Source: Siphonodentalium dalli (lineage: Eukaryota > Mollusca > Scaphopoda > Gadilida > Siphonodentaliidae). From it: a DNA stretch of 64,000 nucleotides. The stretch spans positions 61,191,627 through 61,255,626 of the forward strand of contig CP136061.1 in NCBI GenBank assembly GCA_032622095.1, given 5' to 3'. Each line of letters opens with the position of its first letter. Within the stretch, counting starts at the first letter, position 1. Below, one piece after another: positions 35,491-45,228 of the stretch. The notes under the pieces are model-generated. The model was not told the DNA's origin. It was given only the letters and a program-made list of their open reading frames with translations, and made no database searches. Position numbers and translations under genes: made by a program.

Positions 35491-35556
35491 GTCAGAAATG
35501 GTAACGCCATCAAGATCATATGATTAGGCATATATAAAATACATTCGAACTTTAAT
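35491..35556 (+). repeat. Dispersed 66-bp repeat shared with 63370-63436
   Basis: AGTCAGAAATGGTAACGCC(A/C)TCAAGATCATAT(G/T)ATTAGGCA(T/C)ATATAAAATA occurs at both places in the same orientation. The edge of a larger unknown repeat; no coding. Confidence 0.6.
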
Positions 35557-35765
35557 GTATACTGATGGTGAAAATGTGTACTATATATATGTATAGGTAA
35601 TGCCTATGTAGCTGATTATATGTGATATTTTGTGTATGTGAGAATGCTGTACACTTGGTGAGAAAGGATGTGAAAATATTTTTTAAATCGGACGTGCCAA
35701 CTAAAGTTTATTATATATGCGCCCTTTGTGAACACATATCATGTGGTGTGTAAATATATATATAT

Positions 35766-36035
35766 ATATCAGAGTTATGGAGTCACGGACTCGGTATGAG
35801 TGTTCATTGCTTCATATTTGCTTAACTCAGTGAGCGTGAACAAATTCTCATTTCTTATCGAAATGGCCATGTGTCGATCGGGATGGTACATTGAGATGTC
35901 CCTCAACCAAATCAAGCTTGGAAATCGGTCCCGATTTTCATCTATGCCGGGGTTCGAGCCCGCGCCAACCTCATCTAGCCCAGACTGTGATGATTTTATC
36001 CACGACCTAACCACATCGGCTACGGGGACATCCTT
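35766..36035 (-). mobile_element. tRNA-derived SINE
   Basis: On the minus strand, GTAGCCGATGTGGTTAGGTC GTGG (A-box-like, about 36022) is followed some 70 bases later by GGGCTCGAACCCCGGC (B-box GGCTCGAACCC, about 35952). The spacing and the long arm between them resemble a tRNA-Ser or -Leu head. A non-tRNA body of about 170 bp follows and ends in a (TA)n tail at about 35757-35770. The acceptor stem does not pair well, so this is not a functional tRNA. Confidence 0.6.
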
Positions 36036-36221
36036 AATAAGGATGCCCCTTCACCGAGAGTGAGGGAGCGTATCAGTCTGAACATGGGTTCGAACCCACT
36101 ACCTTCGAAATTCTTGATATGCAATTCTGGAAACATGTCAATGCACTTCTAAGTTCTGAAATGTTCATCGCCAAACATGCAACGACCATTGCATTGATAC
36201 ACCAATAACCGCACACCCATC

Positions 36222-36310
36222 GGGGGGGGGGGTAGTAAACAAAATTAGCAGGAAGGTATGCCGTTTTTTTGCATCTGGCATTTCGGGGACCCACCGCCCC
36301 CAAACATGCA
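36222..36310. repeat. G-tract-ended dispersed repeat, inverted relative to 41820-41880
   Basis: GGGGTAGTAAACAAAATTAG CAGGAAGGTATGCCG here matches the complement of CGGCATACCTTCCTGCAAAT GTTTTATTACCCC at 41839-41880. The two could be the ends of one large element of about 5.7 kb that now contains the YR element, or two independent small repeats. Confidence 0.5.
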
Positions 36311-36747
36311 AAAACAAATTTCAGTCCCAATTGTTTTACACCCACCCCCCAAATTTCACTAAAATTGGTCTAAATTCTCATAAAACTCTACTCATATCAC
36401 TCTTATGACTGGGAATTATCTCAATTAGTTCAAATAACAGTTTAACCTGTTTAAGAAGCTGTTTTAATTGAAACAAAAAGTTTTATAATTTGCTGATCAT
36501 CTGTAAACCTAGGTCATTGTGCAGAATACACAACATTTCATAATTTCATAATTTCTAACTATTTCCTGATTCAGCATCGGAGATACATGTGGCCCCCTTT
36601 GTTGGACTTCTCACACATTTTGATCTTAGACAGATCCTTCACTTAGCGGGGCCCCTTTGTGCGCTTCAAGAACATTTGATCATTGAAACATTTTGATTTA
36701 TATATATTGTTTTAATATACTTTTTGTAAAAGATTGAATTCCTTGCT

Positions 36748-36961
36748 CAATTACCATGATGCCTTACTATTGCATTGGTAACTATTCCAATAAATAAGAG
36801 GCTATTTTGGCACCAGTATTTATTGAAAGTTTTCTCAGTTGACAGGGAGAAAACACTAAATACATATACATGTATCAAAACAAATACAACACATAACACA
36901 TTAACATACAATACATGTACATATTTAATATGTTACCATGAGCAAAATTGATTTTAACCGC
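36748..36961 (-). repeat. Split direct repeat B2 of the YR element
   Basis: 214 bp, from CAATTACCATGATGCCTTAC to GATTTTAACCGC. It matches B1 (37334-37547) almost base for base; differences include CTCAGTTGACAGG against CTCCGTTGATAGG. Confidence 0.9.
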
Positions 36962-37101
36962 AATAAATACAAGACAAACTAATTTAAACATATGTTCTAA
37001 AAGAGAACAAATTAATTTGATTACAAACTTATTTCTCATGATAATTTTAAGACTATTATAATTTAAATTAAACCCTATATAAAAGGGGTTGGGTTGGTGG
37101 G

Positions 37102-37338
37102 AAATTGATCTGTCAAAATATTCGAATGGTGAGCAAAATTAGGGCGCGAATGCTTATATACCAAATAGGAATTATGGGTACCTGAACTGAGAAGTTCAAA
37201 GGTCATGTATACTGACGTGTATTCTAAATATATCATCCAATAAAACGAGAAGTTCCAGTATGATGTAAAGTGACGTAAAGTTCTAAATTTATATCCAGGC
37301 TCAGTAATTACATATTTTGGTACCAAAATAGCCCAATT
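37102..37338 (-). repeat. Split direct repeat A2 of the YR element
   Basis: 237 bp, from AAATTGATCTGTCAAAATAT to CCAAAATAGCCCAATT. It matches A1 (40591-40827) with a few substitutions. It overlaps B1 by five bases (CAATT), so B1 and A2 are immediately adjacent, as expected for this architecture. Confidence 0.9.
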
Positions 37339-37547
37339 ACCATGATGCCTTACTATTGCATTGGTAACTATTCCAATAAATAAGAGGCTATTTTGGCACC
37401 AGTATTTATTGAAAGTTTTCTCCGTTGATAGGGAGAAAACACTAAATACATATACATGTATCAAAACAAATACAACACATAACACATTAACATACAATAC
37501 ATGTACATATTTAATATGTTACCATGAGCAAAATTGATTTTAACCGC
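37334..37547 (-). repeat. Split direct repeat B1 of the YR element
   Basis: 214 bp, the partner of B2 at 36748-36961. On the minus strand it follows the SGNH frame and abuts A2. Confidence 0.9.
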
Positions 37548-37768
37548 CAAGCCGTAGGCCTCCAGAAATTAATGCCGATGTCTTCAAGAGAGGGGAACCC
37601 AGAAGTCAGAGGTGTCACCAGAGCCTCTGATCGTCTGGGAAGAGATGCGGTTCATACTATCTCCTGAAAGGAATAAAGGGAAAAGACATCAGTATCAAGT
37701 TCAATTAAAATCAATAAACTGCCAAAATCAGAGTTTATAACACATAAACCAAACATGTAATGTATAAT

Positions 37769-38299
37769 TCAAGTCAAATGTTTGATAACCTGAATCAACA
37801 AATTAGTTAACACTCGTGTACCTTCAAAATTTAAATGAAGGCCTCCATCTCGATCCGCATAAAGCTGTCTCAAAGGCTTATGGCTCCCTTTATGAATAAA
37901 ATATTTGAATGTCTTGACAAACCTAATGCTTTTCTTCTTACATAATTTTGCCAAGGCAAGATTAATATCAATAACTTTTTGTTCTGTTAAAGAAAATTCA
38001 ACTTGTCTAGGCATTATAGCGGAAATGATCAGTTTACAATGAGTGTAATTCTTAACTGCTTTTAATAATCTTTTAAATAAAGATTTTATCTCTTCCACAG
38101 AATGTGAATTAACATTATTAGTTCCGACATGAATCAAAAGGTAATTGGAACTAATACTCCCCTTGTTTTTCTTTATAATCGATGTTATTTTTTCGATGGA
38201 CGCTCCTTGGTGTGCCTCCACCTTAGTAACATTGTCTCCTTTAACATACTTGCATATGGAGTCAGAAAGGAGAATAACAGATTTCTCTGTAAATATAAA
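37769..38299 (-). CDS. SGNH/GDSL-type hydrolase domain of the YR element
   Basis: The 182-codon open frame reaches up to 38317 but has no ATG near its start. The first plausible coding base follows a TTTATATTTACAG acceptor-like site (about 38300), so it may be translated from a spliced RNA or by read-through from the YR gene. SGNH marks: block I VILLSDSICKYV (nucleophile Ser), block III LLIHVGTNNVNS, and block V DRDGGLHLNFEG, which supplies the Asp and His. The domain is complete and free of stops. SGNH domains are known in some Ngaro-type elements; their role in mobility is not established. It stays intact although the YR gene is broken. Confidence 0.75.
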   Translation of the reverse strand, partial: FIFTEKSVILLSDSICKYVKGDNVTKVEAHQGASIEKITSIIKKNKGSISSNYLLIHVGTNNVNSHSVEEIKSLFKRLLKAVKNYTHCKLIISAIMPRQVEFSLTEQKVIDINLALAKLCKKKSIRFVKTFKYFIHKGSHKPLRQLYADRDGGLHLNFEGTRVLTNLLIQVIKHLT

Positions 38300-38346
38300 T
38301 ATAGAAACATTAATCAATGAATCTGTATAATGTAACTAATGAATTT

Positions 38347-40572
38347 CTATAAGTTCAAAATATATTGTTTCAAGACTTCTGACATTTGAGACCTATCTTC
38401 AACATTCAGTTCCAAATATTTTTTTATATGCATCACTCTTCCAGTCACCATGAATTTGAATAAGATCAAAAGGCACTCCACATCTAAAGGCTACTGTGCA
38501 ACCACCCCTTCTGAATGAATGGGATGAAAAATGTATTGGACTTCTACCAGTCATGTGTGTAAGTGACTTCAATCTATTTTGAAAATCAGAATAAGTGACT
38601 ACCTTTATATTATGTGGTTTTCTTGTCTTTCTGATTAAAAAGGCTGGTGCCTCTATTGAGGCTGGTGTCAACTTACACATATTATTAAAGGCAAAAATGG
38701 GACACAATGGTGAGCCTGGAATTGATACTAATGGTATCTGTAAAATTCTCTCTCCAACTGGTTAGTTTTTGACCATTTGAAGGAAATAGTCATAAAATTA
38801 TCTGTTATGGCAATATCACCTCTGGTTAATTGTTTGGATGAATCATAAGACTTAGGGTGGATACACACATGCATGTAATCTCTGTAAATGTCGTGTATTT
38901 GTCATTTTACATGGATCATACAGACCATGTAATATGTGTCCGCTGACAACCCAATCATTGTGGCTATGTTTGACAACAGTGAGCCAAGCTCTGAACGTGC
39001 AGAGAGCCGTTAACTGAACGAAGTCGTCAGGCCGCTTAAAATAATTGTTCGCGCGATAACCCAAATGTTGGACTTTCTGTTTAAATAATTGTCAGCCTTC
39101 TCTTGTTTTTAAACAGTTTTTTTTATACCAGTGATGGCCCCATGATTTCACCAACGCAGTGGCTATGATCCCTAAATATTGTAGTTGACAGTCCTTTCAG
39201 CAATTTATGCTATTCACATGATCATGACCATAGTATTACAGGTTTAAAGTTGAGAGTACAGAAGGTGGTGTTTATGTGTGTCTTCATTCGGTTAAAAGGG
39301 TTGTCTAGCTCTACGAGTTCTCAATTACGTCACCTTTGCACTATTGTGTTATTTATGTATACGCAAAATTTACAACTATGGAATATTTAAGTTAAACATA
39401 TTGTACATTCATGCCCAGATAATCCAGGCTGATACATTCAACTAAATCCCTTGGTTATTCGAAGCTTTCGAGAACCAACCCCCTCCCCAACTTGTTCAAT
39501 CTTTGGTTTGAGAAACATATACTGTTATGTAAATTCTGGGTGAAAACTGGGGGGGGGGGGGGTCACTCATTTTACGTTCAACGCTGTAGCTTCATTATTT
39601 TTTTGGCGCTGTAATGAATATTTGCATGGAAATCCCAATTGAATGTTATCACATGAGCTCGCTCTGAAACTATCCGAGGAATCTCAACGAACCGGTATTG
39701 TCGGTCTTAATTTTCCAATGCCTGTTATTCAAGGCATGAGAGCACCATATCAGATTGTTAATGGGACATTAAACACTCGAGTATCAAAACCGCCCTATAA
39801 AAGAGCTTCAAATTCTGCACATTTTATTTTTATTTTGGATGACCCTGAAATGACGAGAAACAAATCAAGTATAAAATCGACGGACTCAAACCACTTTTCG
39901 GAATGAATTAAAACTCGTGAAAAAACAGCAACAGATATCAAACAGGATTTATTCATTTCGGCATCCACGAAATAATTTATGACTGGCCTGAAATTTCTTG
40001 ATAGCAGTTAGTTTGATAATGGCTTATAACTGCTCACTTGTCTCGCCTGTTGAAATTGTCCGATCGCCCGCAGGCGACTAATGCTATCAATGATTGGTGT
40101 GACCATGTAAAATACATGGATTTTACATACAGAAATTACATGCATGTGTGTATCCACCCTTAACAGAATCCGGAACTAAGTTAGACTTTCTAGAAAATGT
40201 GAAGAATGCTATGACAAATAGACACCAAAAGGTAGCATCAAATGCCTTGTTGATATCCATTATGTTGTAAAATTCCAATAACATTTCAGGAGTGATCGGA
40301 TACGCTCTTTTAATTTAATGTGGATTTAATCTAGCTATACCTTTAAACATTAGCTTCAATTGATATGTATCAGACGGAAATTCATGATCTGTTAATAAAT
40401 GTAATGTTTTCACTCCTGCAACATTATTCTTTATGGCATCAATAGATTCAAATGATCTACTAAGAAATTGAGCATACAACTGAATTACTACACAGTCTGC
40501 TGGTAAACATACCAGATTAAAATGACTACAAAACAATAAATATGACTCAAATTGAATCCTTAAATTCTTCAT
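38347..40572 (-). pseudogene. Tyrosine recombinase (integrase) pseudogene, split by a transposon
   Basis: From ATG at 40572 the N-terminal core-binding (SAM-like) domain reads MKNLRIQFESYLLFCSHFN onward. A TAA in the frame follows KGIARLNPH (40315). The same frame then continues with the first catalytic Arg in FTFSRKSNLVP until the Harbinger-like insertion at 40159. Beyond 38855 it resumes, shifts frame at about 38755 (one base missing in CAGTTGGAGAGAG), then carries the HxxR box HSFRRGG, the H/W box IHGDWKSDAY with the nucleophile Tyr, and a second shift in an A-run at about 38425, and ends at a TAG (38347-38349). All catalytic residues can be seen, but the gene is dead: one stop, two frameshifts and an insertion. 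Confidence 0.8.
38855..40159. mobile_element. PIF/Harbinger-like non-autonomous element, copy A (1305 bp), TSD TTA
   Basis: Ends GGGTGGATACACACATGCAT GTAAT and the inverse ATTACATGCATGTGTGTATC CACCC. TTA lies outside both ends (38852-38854 and 40160-40162). Removing the element and one TTA rejoins the YR coding frame, which confirms the boundaries. It shares ends and interior with copy B at 51794-53544, in the opposite orientation. A 3-bp TTA/TAA duplication with GG-starting ends fits PIF/Harbinger. The frame at 39643-39906 is a truncated relic of the MADF-like gene seen in copy B. It contains a poly-G tract (39550-39561). Confidence 0.8.
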
Positions 40573-40590
40573 TGTGCCTTTAGTTGTGCC

Positions 40591-40827
40591 AAATTGATCT
40601 GTCAAAATATTCGAATGGTGAGGAAAATTTGGGCGCGAATGCTTATATACAAGATAGGAATTATGGGTACCTGAACTGAGAAGTTCAAAGGTCATGTATA
40701 GTGACGTGTATTCTAAAGATATCAACCAATAAATCGAGAAGTTCCAGTATGATGTAAAGTGACGTAAAGTTCTAAATTTATATCCAGGCTCAGTAATTAC
40801 ATATTTTGGTACCAAAATAGCCCAATT
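40591..40827 (-). repeat. Split direct repeat A1 of the YR element (5' end)
   Basis: 237 bp, the partner of A2 at 37102-37338. It begins the element on the minus strand; the YR start codon lies at 40572, just past it. An open frame runs through A1 into the YR gene, but its only early start would be TTG. Confidence 0.9.
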
Positions 40828-41810
40828 TAACAAAAGCAATTTAATTGAATTTTTTTAAATTAAAATTTTTGAAAAACTAATACCATTATAACATCCGCCA
40901 GGGTACCCCGAGTCACCACACCAAATTTGGTTGAACTCGATCCAGGGATCTGAGAGAAAACTCCGGACATATCCTACTCGTTTATATATATAGATGACAA
41001 GCAGTCACAGCACTATACCAGACTTGGATACTTTCGGTCTTGTGAGAGATCATCTGAGTTGAAAGACATGCAAATAATTCACTGATTGGATTGATGCACT
41101 GATGATATATTTTCTACCCATTGCTAGTCACATTAATGTTTGAGACAGTTGCTCGTTCTTTTGCCATGCACACAATGATCTAGGCATTAGTTGCATCAGG
41201 ACAAGTTTACTTATATATGCTTATATATTTCTAACCATTTCCCGATTAGTCTGTCAACCAGCCCATTATCTAGCATTATGCCTTAACACTTTTGTTAGTC
41301 TACTGGAGCAACCTCTTTTATAATAAATGACAAACAGTCACTATGCTAGACTTGGATATTGTATGTGTTGTGAGAGTAACATATCATATGAGTTGAGAGA
41401 CATACAAATATTTCACTGATTGGCTTGATGCACTGATGAACAATGTGATGACAGTTATATTCTAGCCATTGATAGTCACATTTATGTATGAGGCAGTTGC
41501 TCTTTTTCCACGCACACAATGATCTTGGTTTCAGTTGCATCAAGACAAGTTTATATATTTCAGTTTTACATCTTCTCGAAGCTTCTTTCTGAAGGGTGTC
41601 AGGAAGGAATGTTTTCACCCCACCGCCCCATATGCAACATGCCATATAGCTTAATGTCATCTCTCCTAAGGCCCATATGAGGTCCCAGTAACATAAATAT
41701 GGTGTTTTTGCAGTTATAAATTCTTATAATATGTTTTAAACTGTTACAAATGTCATATAAGGGGACAAAAGTTCTTTAGTAAAAAAATTGCATGAGGGTG
41801 TAAAAAACGT
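40828..41810. repeat. Intron DNA with a ~325-bp direct duplication
   Basis: The segment from about 41024 (AGACTTGGATACTTTCGG...CACTGATTGGATTGATGCAC ...CACACAATGATCTAGG...CATCAGGACAAGTTTA) is repeated from about 41347 with substitutions and small indels. No coding recognised. Confidence 0.65.
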
Positions 41811-41819
41811 GTTTTTTTG

Positions 41820-41880
41820 CCCTCGGACCACCCACCACCCGGCATACCTTCCTGCAAATGTTTTATTACCCCCCCCCCCC
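41820..41880. repeat. C-tract-ended dispersed repeat, inverted relative to 36222-36263
   Basis: ACCACCCGGCATACCTTCCT GCAAATGTTTTATTACCCC, then a C-run. See the entry at 36222; similar phrases also occur at 9300-9350 and 12070-12130. Confidence 0.5.
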
Positions 41881-42106
41881 TGTCTGTTAATATTTGAACC
41901 ATAATAATAGTCTTCATCTTAGTGAAATTAAGCGTGATTTAAAATTGGGCATACCAGTATATAACTATATACATATATATATACATACATATATACAAAT
42001 ACATATATGTGCTTAAATGGAACGCTCTACCAAAGTACGAATTTGGGAGCAACGTCACTTCGCTACAGAGGAGACGTCACAATAGCCAAAGGTAAACCTC
42101 GACAAG

Positions 42107-42250
42107 ATGGCCCATGAACATATCGTGGTGTTCAATACCAGGAAAAAAGTTCTTCATCGATGTACAAACACTGAAGAGACTGATGCCATACGTTGTGAAC
42201 AATCGCCTGAAGATACGCGCATACAAGCGTTGAAGGGCCTAGCGAAATAA
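42107..42250 (+). CDS. Possible 47-residue open frame with overlapping AATAAA (doubtful)
   Basis: ATG at 42107 to TAA at 42248-42250 encodes MAHEHIVVFNTRKKVLHRCT onward, rich in charged residues. The stop codon overlaps AATAAA (GCGAAATAAAG), and the base composition is more balanced than its AT-rich surroundings, which suggests a copied mRNA tail or the end of a mobile element. No family recognised. Confidence 0.15.
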   Translation: MAHEHIVVFNTRKKVLHRCTNTEETDAIRCEQSPEDTRIQALKGLAK

Positions 42251-42329
42251 AGTTCATCTGCAACAAATTCTTCGGACCATGTTTACTTATTTACAATCTA
42301 TATATCTATCTGCACACATGTTCTTTCTA

Positions 42330-42340
42330 AGTCTATACAA

Positions 42341-42371
<31 letters not shown>

Positions 42372-42640
42372 TATGCAAATGCATCTACATATACACATAT
42401 ACACATATACATCAACATATATACATATACACCTACATAGGTACATATATATCTACATATATACATATATATCTACATATATATACATCTACGAATATAT
42501 ATATACATCTACATATATACATCTACATATATACATATCTATCTACATATATACATATATCTACATATATACATATCTATCGACATATATATAAATATAT
42601 ACATATATATCCATATAAATATATATAATCTATCTATTAT
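42330..42640. repeat. TA/ACATAT microsatellite
   Basis: Long runs of ACATATATACATATATATCT and TACATATA variants. The 73-codon frame across it ([15 protein letters not shown]...) is a product of the repeat. Confidence 0.9.
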
Positions 42641-42654
42641 ATATTTTAGAAGAT

Positions 42655-42910
42655 CTGTCTGTCTGTGTGTCTGTGTGTCTGTGTGTGTGTTCGCGATGAA
42701 CTCGAAAACGTCTCAACCGATTTCGATGAAACTTGGTATGTGGGGGTATTTTCGGCCGGGGACGAACATAGGCATATTAATTTGTCCGTGCGACGTCACC
42801 TTGACCTTGAAATCGGGTCATTTCAAGGTCAAACGCCCGAATATCACGGGATTTCGATGAAACTTGGTATGTGGGGGTACTTTCTTATGGCGAGTCTCAT
42901 AAACATATTC
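42655..42910. repeat. Dispersed repeat with GATTTCGATGAAACTTGGTA motifs
   Basis: It begins with (TCTGTGTG)n, then TTCGCGATGAACTCGAAAAC. It carries GATTTCGATGAAACTTGGTA TGTGGGGGTA twice (about 42719 and 42851) and an inner inverted pair (TGACCTTGAAATCGGG / CATTTCAAGGTCA). I know phrases of this kind from abundant invertebrate repeats. It abuts the 3' end of the Mutator-like gene. Confidence 0.65.
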
Positions 42911-42914
42911 ATAT

Positions 42915-44655
42915 TCATGTGTGTTCCTTTAACTGTTTGGGACATGCTTCAGGTGGAATCATGATATCCTTCTGATAGGCAATTTCCTCACTATGTTTGT
43001 CGTAGAGAGCATATAACTTTGCCCTCCTGTCCACTCTTGCCCGTTTGGACTTTTTGGTCATTTTATATGATCTCAAGTCATTTCCAGCCTTCTGCACTGC
43101 TGCAAGTCTTTTGGACACTTTTGATCTTGGGTGAATCTCACAATCAAGTTCTTTACACAACACAGATATGGAATTCCCACAGCCTACATTTGTGGAATGG
43201 CAAGCTGAATGTGCACGCCCACTAACATTTCGGGTAAATGTCACATTTTTGGGCAGAGATACCCGAATTGCTCTGTTGAATGCCTCGGCTTTTTGCGTGT
43301 TCATGCCAAGAAAAGTCTTGTCAATCATTTGTGGACACAGTCTGTAGTCAACACACTCCGTGAGAATATCCGAACAGTCCGAAGTTTTATTGATCGTAAA
43401 TTTGGGTCCTAGCACAGTTTCATTTTTAACGATCCAGTTGGATTTTTTCGTTCCCTTGCACAGATATGAGTATTTTTTACACATAACATGGGAGTTTTGG
43501 AAACACTTCACTATTGCTTCTTTCACATTCAGTAAATGTTTCTTCATTCCTTCAGCGTTGGCTTTGAAATGCTTTCCCGCAGATGTCAATTCACCCTGAC
43601 ATCGATCAGAAATGTTCATTGCGAGTTTATTTATCAGTTTTGATTTGCTTTTTAGGTCAGGTCCAGCGATGAGAGTTGGCAGCGTCTTATGGTTTTTGAT
43701 GAATTTCCGATGGTTTCTCGACACATGAGCTGAGTCCAGTTGATGAGTTGGTCTGGTCGCTGTTGCTCCTTCGTCATAGAGATCCTCACAGCCTTTGAAG
43801 CCCGCTGCATCGGGATCAATAACAAGGTGACCAATCTCGATATTGCTATTGGTTTTCATTTCACCAAATGCTTCTTTCGCCCATGTTCTCTCATCGCCGA
43901 TGCTCTTCTCAAATGGAATCGTTGCGAAACAGTCTTTCCCACATGTGTGATTATCACATTTGTTCAGGTGTTTGCGTTTCGAACAAAGCTTGTTGTGCAC
44001 CACAAGTCCAATAATGTCATGTGACGGCGTTAGATTTTCAACAACACTGTATATAACTTGAGTGCTTGGTTGAAATGGGTTTCTGCCACACCCAGAATAA
44101 ATCGGATTATTATAAAGTCCATCTGCCTGTGCGTCGATGATATGTGGACTCTTCTTTCCATCAGTTTGTTGTTTATGTATGAGTTTCGAACGTCTTTCTC
44201 GGAGATCCTTTTTATTTATTTCCTCAATTTTTGGTAAACTTTTATTTGCTGTGCTCTGAATTGACTTTTCGGCTGGCGGGGGAATATTAGCACTTGCACA
44301 TATGCGTCTGAATCCTCCTGCTGCAATGGGTGTTTTAGATAATCCGACTGAAAGTCCAACATTTGGTTTTGCTGGTCTCCTGCCAGGGTTCCCTGTTATA
44401 ATTTCATCATACAGGTTGAAAATTTCAGATCTAAAATCACAACACGTGCAAATCATTTTCTCTCTACATCCAATTCCACGAATTTCCTCAGCGTTCATGT
44501 CCCAGTATAGGAATCCTGTACACGTGGGTTTATATGCCCTATGTTTTTCGAAGGAAGAGTTCCACATCATCGCATTTCGGCGTATATTGACCACCCTGTT
44601 TGATCCGCATTCGCATTGCCAACCACTGACACATCTCTTGTCTGGGCTATCATTT
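42915..44655 (-). CDS. Mutator-like transposase domain protein, exon 2 (main exon)
   Basis: A 1.7-kb uninterrupted frame on the minus strand. It opens after an acceptor TTTTTAATTTTCAG|AAATGATAG with NDSPDKRCVSGWQCECGSN, passes CTGFLYWDMNAEEIRGIGC and CTCCDF (paired Cys, probably zinc binding), then QADGLYNNPIYSGCGRNPFQ, LVIDPDAAGFKG, RPTHQLDSAHVSRNHRKFIK, LAMNISDRCQGELTSAG, MNTQKAEAFNRAIRVSLPKN and GRAHSACHSTNVGCG. I recognise this order as the Mutator-like transposase family common in molluscs and cnidarians, with acidic catalytic residues probably in DPD and the later conserved blocks. It ends in TGA at 42915-42917 beside a dispersed repeat, so the last residues may be foreign. Exons 1 and 2 join in frame (AG|A). 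Confidence 0.75.
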
Positions 44656-45228
44656 CTGAAAATTAAAAATTAAAATCCTAAATTTTACTCTTTGAACCAT
44701 ATATATTAAAGGTACATACATATCGGTCTAACTGTGAGATATTTTTTTTCTTTAAAAACACTGCCTGCTCCAAACAGTCCTTTGAATGAATAGCAAACTA
44801 AAGCACTCACAGTGCTGCAATTTAATTTATATATATCTGCATGCAAAGCAATGTTATACCTGTGCTGTTTGCAATTAGTGACCCAATTCATATGAACAGA
44901 ATAAGGGGAGTAACTCTATCTGCAAATTATTAGGCTGAAAACCTGTGTTTTGACTCAGGGTACAGTTTTCAAATCATTTCCTGCACACAGAGGGATGGGG
45001 GCATGTCAAATTAATTTTTGTTGTCATGCAGGAGGACACAGCCAAGATTTTGAAAAAAGATTTTAAAGTCATACACTTGATTTGAGAAGATCAAATATAT
45101 GTTTAGTTTATTGATATTATAATGCTGAATTTCATACCCCCCCCCCCCCCCCTATTTCTTATCTATATGATGAAAAGAACATGCATATAACATTGTTTGT
45201 TGCATGGAATATTGTGAGAGATGTTTAC
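44656..45228 (-). other. Intron of the Mutator-like gene
   Basis: 573 bp, GT-AG on the minus strand (GTAAAC...TTTTCAG), AT-rich, containing a C-homopolymer at 45138-45152. Nothing else seen. Confidence 0.55.

Larger units (their letters stand above)
36748..40827 (-). mobile_element. Tyrosine-recombinase element with split direct repeats (Ngaro/PAT-like ends), YR + SGNH, no visible RT
   Basis: Read on the minus strand the order is A1 (40827-40591), a YR gene, an SGNH hydrolase frame, B1 (37547-37334), A2 (37338-37102), a 140-bp spacer, and B2 (36961-36748). A1 and A2 are both 237 bp, and B1 and B2 both 214 bp; each pair is in direct orientation with only scattered differences. A1...B1-A2-B2 is the split-direct-repeat layout of Ngaro and PAT retroelements. 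Without the inserted Harbinger-like element (38855-40159 plus one TTA) the element is about 2.8 kb. No gag, reverse transcriptase or RNase H is visible: the YR start codon lies only 19 bases inside A1. Confidence 0.75.

Noticed and set aside
36087-36098. GGGTTCGAACCC as a tRNA B-box
   Set aside because: It is a self-complementary sequence with no A-box at the right distance; at most part of the adjacent SINE.
37075-37497. 140-codon minus frame across A2 and B1 of the YR element
   Set aside because: It is a by-product of the terminal repeats: the A1 copy has a similar frame only because the DNA is repeated, and there is no domain.
39643-39906. 87-codon plus frame as a gene of its own
   Set aside because: It is a truncated relative of the MADF-like frame in the other Harbinger-like copy.
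42373-42594. 73-codon frame rich in H, I, Y and T
   Set aside because: It is the translation of the TA/ACATAT microsatellite.
42655-42964. 99-codon frame with [16 protein letters not shown]
   Set aside because: It lies in a dispersed non-coding repeat; the apparent protein repeats come from the duplicated DNA phrase GATTTCGATGAAACTTGGTA.
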